A stretch of 5,530 nt of DNA from positions 1 through 5,530 of the forward strand of contig JAEWLO010000534.1 in assembly GCA_023457475.1 (NCBI GenBank), written 5' to 3'. Under the pieces are notes generated by a model, which saw only the letters and a list, made by a program, of their open reading frames with translations, searched no databases and had not been told where the DNA came from. A program made the translations under genes and the position numbers. Shown here piece by piece: positions 1-5,530 of the stretch. The stretch is from Pseudomonadota bacterium. Its GTDB lineage: Bacteria > Pseudomonadota > Gammaproteobacteria > Xanthomonadales > Xanthomonadaceae. The number at the start of each line of letters is the position of its first letter. Positions within the stretch are counted from its first letter, which is position 1.

Positions 1-2349
1 GGCGGGCGGGCGGGGGCCGCCGGCGCGGCCGTGGGGCGGTGGGGGGGCGGAGCCGAGGCGGGCGTCGCCGGCCTGTCCGACGAGGTGATGCTGCCCGCGC
101 CCACACCGATGACCGCCCCGCAGGTGCTGTATCTGGACGTGACCCTGAACGGCGCGCCGCGCGGCCTGTTGCCCTTCTCCCAGCTGGCCGGCGAGCTGCG
201 CGCCGATCCCGCGGTCCTGCGTCAGCTGGGGTTCGCGGCACGCGACGGCGCACCGGTGCCGCTGTCCAGCCTCAGCGGAGTGCTGGTGCGCTACGACGCC
301 GGATTGCAGACGCTGGTGCTGGAGGTGCCGATCGAACAGCTGGACCTGCCGACCACGGCATTGGGACAGGCATTGCCGACCACGCCGACCGCCAGTGCCT
401 CGCCTGGGGCGCTGCTCAACTACGACCTCTATGCCAGCCACAACGAGGACGCCGGCAATCTCGCCCTGACCACCGAATGGCGCATCTTCGGGCTGGGCCG
501 GGGTGTGCTGCGCAGCACCCAGTTGCTGCGGACCTTCCAGGATGGGGACCGCGACTGGCGCGGCGAGAGCGTGCGACTGGACAGCGCCTGGCAGCTGGAT
601 TTTCCCGACAGCGCGCTCACGCTCACCGTCGGCGATTTCTTCAGTGGCTTCGTGGACTGGAGTCGGCCGGTGCGCATGGGCGGCATTCAGATCGGACGCA
701 ACTATGGCCTGCAGCCCTATCGGGTACTCACCCCCACCCCCAGCTTCCTCGGCGAGGCCGTGGTGCCGTCCACGGTCGAGCTGTACGTGGATGGGTTGCG
801 GCAGTACAACGGCGAGGTTCCCGCCGGTCCGTTCCAGCTCGGAGCGCAGCCCGGCATCAGCGGCACCGGCAACGCGCAGGTCGTCATCACCGATGCCTAT
901 GGCCGCATGCAGACCTTGGACTTCTCGTTCTACGGCACCCAGCAGCTGCTGGCGGAAGGCCTGTCGGACTGGTCGGCGGGCGTGGGCCGGATGCGCCGCG
1001 ATTACGGCATCCGTTCGTTCGCCTATGACACTGCGACCGTGGGCAGCGCGACCTGGCGGCGCGGGGTGAGCAACCGGTTCACCGCCGAGCTGCATGCCGA
1101 AGGCGGCGGCGGTGTGGCCACGGCCGGTGCTGGCGGCTGGTGGCAGCTGGGCCTGGGAGGCGTGCTCAATGCCTCGTATGCGCACAGCCGCCGCGACGGC
1201 CTGACCGGCGGCCAATGGTCGCTCGGCTACAGCTGGAACAACCGCCGGTTCAATTTCAATGCTGCCACCCTGCGCACCCATGGCGAGTTCCAGGATCTGG
1301 GCAGTCTGCAGGGTGCGCGGCCACCCAGCGTGACCGACCAGGTCACCGCCGGGGTCAGCCTGGGCGGATTCGGCTCGCTCAGTGGCAGCTACCTGCGGCT
1401 GGCCTACCCCGACGACGAGGACCGCCGTTACGCCAGCGTGTTCTGGAGCCGCACGTTCTCCGAACGGTGGTCGGCCTACGCCTCGTTCAACCAGAACCTC
1501 GACGAGAGCGCCGACCGCAGCGTGTACCTGTCGATGTCGCTCAGCCTGGGCGACAACCGTCAAAGCAACGTGGCCGCACAGCGCAACGGCGATCGCATGC
1601 TCTACACCGTGGACGTCTCGCAGCCGGTGCCGGGCGACGGCAGCCAGGGCGGCGTCGGCTGGCGCGCGCAGGTCCGCCACGGTGACGACGGGACCGGCGG
1701 GCTGGCCGAGGTGGGCTGGCTGAACCGCGTAGGCCGGTACTCACTGGGGGCCGCGCGCCAGGGCGAAGCCAGCTTCGCTTACGCCAATGCCAGCGGCAGC
1801 GTGGTCTGGATGGGCGGTCATCTGTTCGCCGCCCGCGAAGTGCCGGACGCGTTTGCGGTGGTCTCCACCAACGGCTTCGGTGGCGTGCCGGTACGCCTGG
1901 AAAACCGGTTGATCGGGGTGACCGACGAAGACGGCCTGCTGCTGGTCACGCCCCTGCTCTCCTGGCAGCGCAACCGCATTTCCATCGACACCCTGGACCT
2001 GCCCGCCGACCTGCGCGCCGACCGGGTGGACACCCAGGTCACCCCGCGCCAGAGCGCCGGACTGGGCGTGAGCTTCGGCCTGCGCCGCAGCCGTGCCATC
2101 ACCCTGGTGCTGCACGATACGCAGGGGCAGCCGCTGCCCGCCGGCAGCCAGGTGCGTCTGCCCGACCAGCGCAGCGCCACGGTCGGCTACGACGGCGAGG
2201 TCTATCTCGAAGACCTGCCGGCGCAGGCGCTGCTGGAGGTGGAGACCGGCCAGGGGCGCTGCACGGTCCGCCTGCCCGTGGTTGCCGCCGAAGGCAGCAC
2301 GCCGTTGCGGTTGGAACCGCTGCGCTGCCTTCCGGAAGCAGGGCGATGA
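1..2349 (+). CDS. Csu-type fimbrial outer-membrane usher, 5' partial
   Basis: Outer-membrane pore that accepts chaperone-subunit complexes and secretes and assembles a pilus. Numbering from the first GTG (position 31, 772 residues): the usher N-terminal domain covers about 30-105 (VLYLDVTLNG). The beta-barrel follows, with the family stretch GDFFSGFVDWSRPVRMGGIQ at 201-220. The plug lies near 244-315 (VPSTVELYVDG, VVITDAYGR) and two C-terminal domains near 605-770. The only two cysteines I see, C744 and C766, sit in the last domain, as expected for its conserved disulfide. No signal peptide is visible. The frame stays open to position 1 and encodes Gly/Ala/Arg-rich residues, and GTG-31 has no ribosome-binding site, so the true start is probably upstream or the G-rich edge contains an error. 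Closest in style to CsuD of the archaic pili rather than FimD/PapC. The stop overlaps the next start. Family call very secure; start unknown. Confidence 0.93.
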   Translation, partial: GGRAGAAGAAVGRWGGGAEAGVAGLSDEVMLPAPTPMTAPQVLYLDVTLNGAPRGLLPFSQLAGELRADPAVLRQLGFAARDGAPVPLSSLSGVLVRYDAGLQTLVLEVPIEQLDLPTTALGQALPTTPTASASPGALLNYDLYASHNEDAGNLALTTEWRIFGLGRGVLRSTQLLRTFQDGDRDWRGESVRLDSAWQLDFPDSALTLTVGDFFSGFVDWSRPVRMGGIQIGRNYGLQPYRVLTPTPSFLGEAVVPSTVELYVDGLRQYNGEVPAGPFQLGAQPGISGTGNAQVVITDAYGRMQTLDFSFYGTQQLLAEGLSDWSAGVGRMRRDYGIRSFAYDTATVGSATWRRGVSNRFTAELHAEGGGGVATAGAGGWWQLGLGGVLNASYAHSRRDGLTGGQWSLGYSWNNRRFNFNAATLRTHGEFQDLGSLQGARPPSVTDQVTAGVSLGGFGSLSGSYLRLAYPDDEDRRYASVFWSRTFSERWSAYASFNQNLDESADRSVYLSMSLSLGDNRQSNVAAQRNGDRMLYTVDVSQPVPGDGSQGGVGWRAQVRHGDDGTGGLAEVGWLNRVGRYSLGAARQGEASFAYANASGSVVWMGGHLFAAREVPDAFAVVSTNGFGGVPVRLENRLIGVTDEDGLLLVTPLLSWQRNRISIDTLDLPADLRADRVDTQVTPRQSAGLGVSFGLRRSRAITLVLHDTQGQPLPAGSQVRLPDQRSATVGYDGEVYLEDLPAQALLEVETGQGRCTVRLPVVAAEGSTPLRLEPLRCLPEAGR
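2334..2349 (+). promoter_or_regulatory. Translational-coupling junction, usher to SCPU gene
   Basis: The usher stop TGA (2347-2349) and the SCPU start ATG (2346-2348) share the sequence ATGA. A GGAAG Shine-Dalgarno-like stretch at 2334-2338 lies 7 nt before the ATG, inside the last usher codons. This is seen directly. It supports co-transcription and coupled translation of the two genes, and it fixes the SCPU start, because the signal peptide begins exactly there. Confidence 0.75.
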
Positions 2350-3386
2350 GGGCGCGCTGGCTGCTGGCGGTGCTGCTGGCGTTTGCCGCGCTGCTGGCCA
2401 GCCCGGCCGCGCGCGCCGACACCACCTGCACCACCACCGCCCCGGTGACCGCTGCGTTCGGCAACATCGCCAACGCCGCGAGCGCGCCGGCCGTCACCAC
2501 CACCAGTTTCACCATTACCTGCAACACCACCGCGCTGAGCCTGCTGGCCACCGCCTCGGTGCGAGCGTGCCTGGGCGTGGGCATCGGTACCACCGGCGTG
2601 GCGATCTCGCCGCTGCGGCGCATGACCAACGCCAGCGGTGACCCGATGAGCTATCAGCTGTTCACCAGCGCCGCCTACAGCACCATCTGGGGGTTGACCC
2701 CGGGCACCACGCCCGGCCCGCTGGTGGTGGATCTCAATTACTCCGTGCCGCTGCTGACTGGCGGGAGCGGCGCGGTCACGGTCACCCTGTATGGCCGCGT
2801 CCCCGCCAGCCAGACCCTCGCCGCCGGCAGCTACAGCTCCTCGTTCAGCGGGGCAGACGTCCGCCTGGAGTACGCCTTCAACGAAGTCCTGCTGGGCACG
2901 GCGACCGCGCCGGCCGCCTGCACCACCGCCACCGGCGTGACCGGCCGCAAGGTCGCCACCGGCGGCTTCCCGTTCACCGTCACCGCCACGGTGCTGCCCC
3001 AGTGCAGCACCTACGTCACCACCGACATGGATTTCGGCACCAACGCCGGGGCCATCGCTGCCAATATCGACCGCACCTCCACCATCGGGCTGACCTGCCT
3101 GAACCGTACGGCGTACACCATCGCGCTGGACAACGGGCTGTATGCCAACGGCACGGTCAGACGGATGCGGCATGCGACCGATCCCAGCTACTTCATTCCG
3201 TATGAGCTGTACCGGGAGAGCACCCGCACCCAGCGCTGGGGCAGCACCGCCAACGTGGACCTGGTGTCGGGTACCGGCACCGGCAGCGCGCAGACACTGA
3301 CCGTGTTCGGGCGCGCCCCGCCGACCACCGGGGCGGTGGCGGAGGGCAGCTACAGCGACCAGATCAAGGTGACCATTACGTACTGA
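2346..3386 (+). CDS. Two-domain spore coat U (SCPU) protein, CsuE-like putative pilus tip adhesin
   Basis: Secreted pilus subunit, probably the tip. The 346-residue product starts with a clear signal peptide: RAR, a hydrophobic Leu/Ala core, then likely cleavage after ARA at residue 24. Two similar domains follow, about 28-182 and 205-346. Each has an early cysteine, an FG motif (AFGN at 37-40; MDFGT at 228-232), a SYQLF or IPYELYR strand (102-106; 284-290), a TLYGR or TVFGR strand (147-151; 319-323) and a GSYS motif (161-164; 334-337). This is an internal duplication of the SCPU fold. Mature cysteines are C28, C59, C75, C192, C220 and C251. The C-terminus DQIKVTITY is typical of SCPU subunits. 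Length and two-domain build match CsuE, the adhesive tip of archaic Csu pili; the tip role is inferred from that and from position after the usher. It would need the nearby chaperone and usher for export. Confidence 0.9.
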   Translation: MRARWLLAVLLAFAALLASPAARADTTCTTTAPVTAAFGNIANAASAPAVTTTSFTITCNTTALSLLATASVRACLGVGIGTTGVAISPLRRMTNASGDPMSYQLFTSAAYSTIWGLTPGTTPGPLVVDLNYSVPLLTGGSGAVTVTLYGRVPASQTLAAGSYSSSFSGADVRLEYAFNEVLLGTATAPAACTTATGVTGRKVATGGFPFTVTATVLPQCSTYVTTDMDFGTNAGAIAANIDRTSTIGLTCLNRTAYTIALDNGLYANGTVRRMRHATDPSYFIPYELYRESTRTQRWGSTANVDLVSGTGTGSAQTLTVFGRAPPTTGAVAEGSYSDQIKVTITY

Positions 3387-3476
3387 TGTCGCCGGATGCG
3401 GTGCACGGGAAGGCTCAAGCGGGCGCGCGTGCCGCCGATACCGTAGGTGACCCTTTGCCCACGGTGCTTTTCCCCG

Positions 3477-3761
3477 ATGTTCCGCCGCCTCGCCCTGTGC
3501 ATGGCCTTCGCCGCCCCGTTCCACACCGCCCTGGCGGTGCCTGCTCCAGTCCCCGCGCCTGCTTCACCGGGTCCGGTGCGCCTGCATCTGCGCGTGGTGG
3601 ACGCGTGCCCGCTGGGGCACGAAACCGCGGAAGCTGCCTGCCGGGCGGTGCACCGCCGCAGCGACGCCACCGCCCCGGCTCCGCCGCAGGTGCAGGCCCT
3701 GACCCCACCCATGGAACAAGGCCCTGAACCGGCGCGCGCATGGCAGACACTGACATTCTGA
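3477..3761 (+). CDS. Small putative exported protein of unknown function in the pilus cluster
   Basis: I do not recognise this 94-residue product. It opens with a plausible signal peptide (MFRRLALCMAFAAPF, likely cleavage after ALA at residue 20), then a Pro/Ala linker (21-33), a short strand-like stretch VRLHLRVVDACPL (34-46), a second cysteine at 55, a Pro-rich segment, and a C-terminus WQTLTF. C44 and C55 could form a disulfide. The strand with a cysteine near the N-terminus and the terminal beta-like residues recall the ends of an SCPU domain with the middle missing, but this is speculation. GC at third positions is strong in this frame, supporting coding. It lies 90 bases after the SCPU stop, and the chaperone start falls inside its last codons (22-base overlap). 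No good Shine-Dalgarno precedes ATG-3477. An in-frame GTG at 3447 is possible but would add a polar, Cys-containing leader before the signal peptide. Confidence 0.6.
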   Translation: MFRRLALCMAFAAPFHTALAVPAPVPAPASPGPVRLHLRVVDACPLGHETAEAACRAVHRRSDATAPAPPQVQALTPPMEQGPEPARAWQTLTF

Positions 3762-4456
3762 GGCGCGTCGCCTGGTGGCTGGCGCTGCTGCCGGCCGCCC
3801 ACGCGCAGGCGCTCGAGGTCTCCCCGCTGCGGGTGACGATTCCCGCCGGCCAGACCCATGGCGAAGTGTGGCTGCATAACGAGAGCGATCAGCCCTGGCA
3901 CGGCCAGGCACGCCTGTACCAGTGGCAGCAGCAGACCGACCGGGAGGTACTGGAACCCAGTACCCGCATGGCGGTCAGCCCCGCCGAACTGACGCTGCCC
4001 CCCCATGCCCGCCAGCGGGTCCGGCTGGTGTGGCTGGAGCCTGCACCGGCCACCGAGCAGGGCCATCGGCTGGTGCTGCGGCCGGACGCGGCACAGGCGG
4101 CCGTGCAGATGTCGCTGCCGGTGTTCATCACCGGTACCGGGAACACCACTGGACCGGCCGTGACCGCACAGCTGCGGCAGGGCTCCGGGCCCGCCACGCT
4201 GGCCCTGTACAATGGCGGCGAGCGCCATGCACGGCTGGCGGACCTGGCCTTCATTGCCGCCGACGGCCGCCGCCACACGCTGCTTCCCGGACTGTCCGGT
4301 TACGTACTGGCAGGCCAGACCCGGCACTGGACATTGCCCGGCCCCGCCGAGCGCTACCGCGACGGGCGTTTCAGCGCCCGACTGGGGGATGACCCGCCGG
4401 CCCTGCTGGAGCCTCCCACCCCCTCGATTGCACCGGCCGCCGCCGCCGGGCTATAA
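3740..4456 (+). CDS. PapD-like periplasmic pilus chaperone (CsuC-like)
   Basis: Folds and caps pilus subunits in the periplasm and delivers them to the usher. The 238-residue product has a signal peptide (LRRVAWWLALLPAAHA, cleavage near 22-24). The first immunoglobulin-like domain runs about 25-130: LEVSPLRVTIPAG, then VWLHNES, LTLPPHARQRVRLV, HRLVLRP and SLPVFI at 125-130, where the donor-strand segment would be. R31 in SPLRV may correspond to the conserved subunit-anchoring arginine of PapD; I cannot place the partner lysine with certainty. The smaller second domain is about 138-218, followed by a Pro/Ala-rich tail. Length is normal for the family. ATG-3740 lacks a well-spaced ribosome-binding site (AAGG 18 nt upstream), so translation probably couples to the preceding small gene, which it overlaps by 22 bases. 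In csu operons the chaperone comes before the usher; here it follows. The tail codons also contain the rpsB promoter. Confidence 0.88.
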   Translation: MADTDILRRVAWWLALLPAAHAQALEVSPLRVTIPAGQTHGEVWLHNESDQPWHGQARLYQWQQQTDREVLEPSTRMAVSPAELTLPPHARQRVRLVWLEPAPATEQGHRLVLRPDAAQAAVQMSLPVFITGTGNTTGPAVTAQLRQGSGPATLALYNGGERHARLADLAFIAADGRRHTLLPGLSGYVLAGQTRHWTLPGPAERYRDGRFSARLGDDPPALLEPPTPSIAPAAAAGL

Positions 4457-4457
4457 T
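4428..4457 (+). promoter_or_regulatory. Sigma-70 promoter of rpsB, inside the chaperone 3' end
   Basis: A perfect TATAAT -10 box lies at 4452-4457, and a TTGCAC -35-like box at 4428-4433 with an 18-base spacer. The -35 matches the consensus only at TTG, so strength rests mainly on the -10. Transcription would start near 4463-4465. The chaperone stop TAA (4454-4456) lies within the -10 box, and the -35 box falls in codons 230-232 of the chaperone. The downstream gene encodes an essential, highly expressed ribosomal protein, which fits a strong constitutive promoter. Boxes are seen directly; activity is inferred. Confidence 0.8.
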
Positions 4458-4463
4458 CGACTG

Positions 4464-4669
4464 GATTTCCCGCGCATCCTGTGCGGAAAGCCCGTCCACG
4501 CCGGACGTCACCGGTGAATCCACACCTGTCGTCCCCATCCGTGCCGGGGTGCTCCGCAAGGAGTTCGGCCACGGAGACGACCGGGAAGCCCAACCCCGGA
4601 ACCTCCCGCCTCACGGCGGACCGCCCATCTATTACCCGTGGCGGCCGGTTCCCCATCAGGAGTATTGCA
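4464..4669 (+). promoter_or_regulatory. Structured rpsB 5' leader, candidate S2 autoregulatory element
   Basis: About 205 nt separate the predicted transcription start from the rpsB ATG, with no credible ORF. Inverted repeats, read by eye: TGCGGA (4482-4487) with TCCGCA (4553-4558), extendable by GC/GC across a two-base bulge; CGTCC (4493-4497) with GGACG (4503-4507); CCCC (4533-4536) with GGGG (4546-4549); GCCACGG (4568-4574) with CCGTGGC (4636-4642); CCGGG (4581-4585) with CCCGG (4595-4599); CCGCC (4606-4610) with GGCGG (4615-4619). GGAACC (4598-4603) can alternatively pair with GGTTCC (4647-4652), close to the ribosome-binding site. In E. coli, S2 represses rpsB-tsf translation through the rpsB leader, and the mechanism is known to be widespread in gammaproteobacteria. 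That this leader does the same is inference; no covariance model was run. Confidence 0.6.
4658..4662 (+). promoter_or_regulatory. Ribosome-binding site of rpsB
   Basis: AGGAG ends 7 nt before the ATG at 4670. It decides the start: the frame is open upstream to a GTG at 4481, but that would add 63 unrelated residues in front of the canonical S2 N-terminus (MPQVTMRQMLEAGVHFGH), all within the untranslated leader. Confidence 0.85.
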
Positions 4670-5476
4670 ATGCCCCAGGTCACCATGCGTCAGATGCTGG
4701 AAGCCGGCGTCCACTTCGGCCACCAGACCCGTTACTGGAACCCCAAGATGGGCCAGTACATCTTCGGCGCCCGCGGCAAGATCCACATCATCAACCTGGA
4801 AAAGACCGTTCCGCTCTTCAATGACGCGATGAACTTCATTTCCAGCGGTGCCCAGAAGCGCGGCACCATCCTGTTCCTGGGCACCAAGCGCAGCGCCCGC
4901 GAATCGATCCGCGAAGAAGCCGAGCGTTGCGGCATGCCGTACATGAACCAGCGTTGGCTGGGCGGCACCCTGACCAACTTCCGTACCGTGAAGCAGTCGG
5001 TTGCCCGCCTGAAGGAACTGGAAGCCGGTGAAACCGACGGCACCTTCGACAAGCTCGTCAAGCACGAAGTGCTGGGCCTGCGTCGCGAGCGCGACAAGCT
5101 GGAAGCCTCGCTGGGCGGCATCAAGGACATGAACCGTCTGCCGGACGCCATCTTCGTCATCGACATCGGTCACGAAGACATCGCCATCAAGGAAGCCAAG
5201 AAGCTCGGCATCCCGGTGATCGCCGTGGTCGACACCAACTACAACCCGGAACTGGTGGATTACGCCATCCCGGGCAACGACGACGCCATCCGTGCCGTGC
5301 AGCTGTACGCCCGCGCCGCCGCCGACGCCGTGCTGGAAGGCAAGGCCGCTGCTCCGCACGCTGCCACCGTCCGTGAAGAAGAGTTCGCCGAGGCTCCGGC
5401 CGGCGAAGAAGCCAAGCCGGCCCGCCGCGCTCCGGCCAAGAGGGCTGCTGCCGACAAGGGCGAAGCCCAGGCCTGA
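4670..5476 (+). CDS. rpsB: 30S ribosomal protein S2
   Basis: Structural protein of the small ribosomal subunit that assembles late at the head-body junction, cooperates with S1 binding, and in enterobacteria represses its own operon. The 268-residue product has the hallmark N-terminal GVHFGHQTRYWNPKM (13-27), GKIHIINLEKT (36-46), FLGTKRSA (69-76), the WLGGTLTNF loop (96-104), a charged helical segment (about 105-155) corresponding to the S2 coiled-coil hairpin, and the C-terminal family signature PDAIFVIDIGHEDIAIKEAK (158-177) continuing to VVDTN. It is longer than E. coli S2 (241 residues) because of a tail rich in Ala, Lys and Glu from about 225 to the end; such tails are familiar in Xanthomonadaceae. 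Start set by AGGAG. tsf (elongation factor Ts) is the expected next gene, beyond the edge. Identity is essentially certain. Confidence 0.99.
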   Translation: MPQVTMRQMLEAGVHFGHQTRYWNPKMGQYIFGARGKIHIINLEKTVPLFNDAMNFISSGAQKRGTILFLGTKRSARESIREEAERCGMPYMNQRWLGGTLTNFRTVKQSVARLKELEAGETDGTFDKLVKHEVLGLRRERDKLEASLGGIKDMNRLPDAIFVIDIGHEDIAIKEAKKLGIPVIAVVDTNYNPELVDYAIPGNDDAIRAVQLYARAAADAVLEGKAAAPHAATVREEEFAEAPAGEEAKPARRAPAKRAAADKGEAQA

Positions 5477-5485
5477 TCCAGGCCG

Positions 5486-5513
5486 CGGGTGGGGGGGGCC
5501 CAACCCCCGCCCG
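5486..5513 (+). terminator. G/C-rich hairpin after rpsB, possible attenuator in the rpsB-tsf spacer
   Basis: CGGGTGGGGG (5486-5495) pairs with CCCCCGCCCG (5504-5513) through ten pairs including one G-U wobble, leaving an eight-base loop. It begins 9 bases after the rpsB stop. No T-tract follows, so it is not a classical intrinsic terminator; it could be a partial terminator or attenuator setting the rpsB:tsf ratio, or an mRNA-stabilising hairpin. The G-run (5491-5498) can alternatively pair with the C-run at 5519-5525. The homopolymers also make this stretch error-prone. Confidence 0.45.
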
Positions 5514-5530
5514 TATGGCCCCCCCGGCGC

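Noticed and set aside
39..1028. Plus-strand 329-codon frame inside the usher gene
   Set aside because: Arg/Ala-rich shadow of the usher frame, which has clear family motifs throughout the same stretch.
3387..3476. Possible promoter or terminator between the SCPU gene and the small gene
   Set aside because: TTGCCC at 3455-3460 resembles a -35 box, but no -10 sequence follows at proper spacing, and I see no hairpin with a T-run.
2202..3524. Long minus-strand open frame (440 codons) opposite the SCPU gene and usher end
   Set aside because: Its translation is a Gly/Arg/His/Gln-rich low-complexity string with no domain, signal or ribosome-binding site. Long antisense frames are expected opposite GC-rich genes with high third-position GC.
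3386..3727. Plus-strand frame starting with an ATG that overlaps the SCPU stop (TGATG), in frame with the chaperone
   Set aside because: The overlap looks attractive, but the product is Pro/Arg/Gly-rich without signal peptide or fold, whereas the frame beginning at 3477 has a signal peptide and coding-like third positions.
3350..4327. Minus-strand open frame (325 codons) opposite the small gene and chaperone
   Set aside because: Composition is typical of an antisense shadow, and it conflicts with two plus-strand frames that have signal peptides.
4481..4669. Upstream extension of rpsB to a GTG at 4481
   Set aside because: The added 63 residues do not belong to S2, lie downstream of the promoter in a structured leader, and the AGGAG site points to ATG-4670.
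4508..5503. Minus-strand open frame (331 codons) opposite rpsB
   Set aside because: It is the mirror of a highly conserved ribosomal gene and shows no recognisable motif.

Overview
The window is high-GC DNA (roughly two-thirds G+C by eye) from a gammaproteobacterium, most likely the family Xanthomonadaceae (Stenotrophomonas/Xanthomonas group). That assignment rests on the RpsB sequence and its Ala/Lys/Glu-rich C-terminal tail, the codon use, and the Csu-type (archaic, spore-coat-U-domain) fimbrial genes. It is inference from sequence character; no search was run. All genes are on the + strand.

Positions 1-4456 hold the 3' part of a chaperone-usher pilus operon. It starts with an outer-membrane usher that is open to the left edge and lacks its signal peptide (1-2349). 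Next is a two-domain spore coat protein U (SCPU) protein resembling the CsuE tip adhesin (2346-3386), joined to the usher by an ATGA stop/start overlap. A small, unrecognised, probably exported 94-residue protein follows (3477-3761), then a PapD-like periplasmic chaperone (3740-4456) whose start overlaps the end of the small gene. Together they would make a surface fibre: the chaperone folds and caps subunits in the periplasm, the usher threads them through the outer membrane, and the SCPU protein is the likely tip. A major pilin gene is not in the window and would be expected upstream. The chaperone lies at the end of the cluster; in the Acinetobacter csu operon it precedes the usher.

Positions 4428-5530 are housekeeping. 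A strong sigma-70 promoter with a perfect TATAAT overlaps the last codons and stop codon of the chaperone gene. It would drive a leader of about 205 nt rich in inverted repeats, a good candidate for S2 autoregulation, followed by rpsB (ribosomal protein S2, 4670-5476). Beyond rpsB is a G/C-rich hairpin where the rpsB-tsf spacer is expected; tsf itself is outside the window.

I see no RNA genes, CRISPR arrays, insertion sequences or clear horizontal-transfer scars. The least explained items are the small exported protein, the gene order, and the promoter embedded in the chaperone 3' end. Both window edges carry G/C homopolymers, and sequence accuracy there deserves caution.
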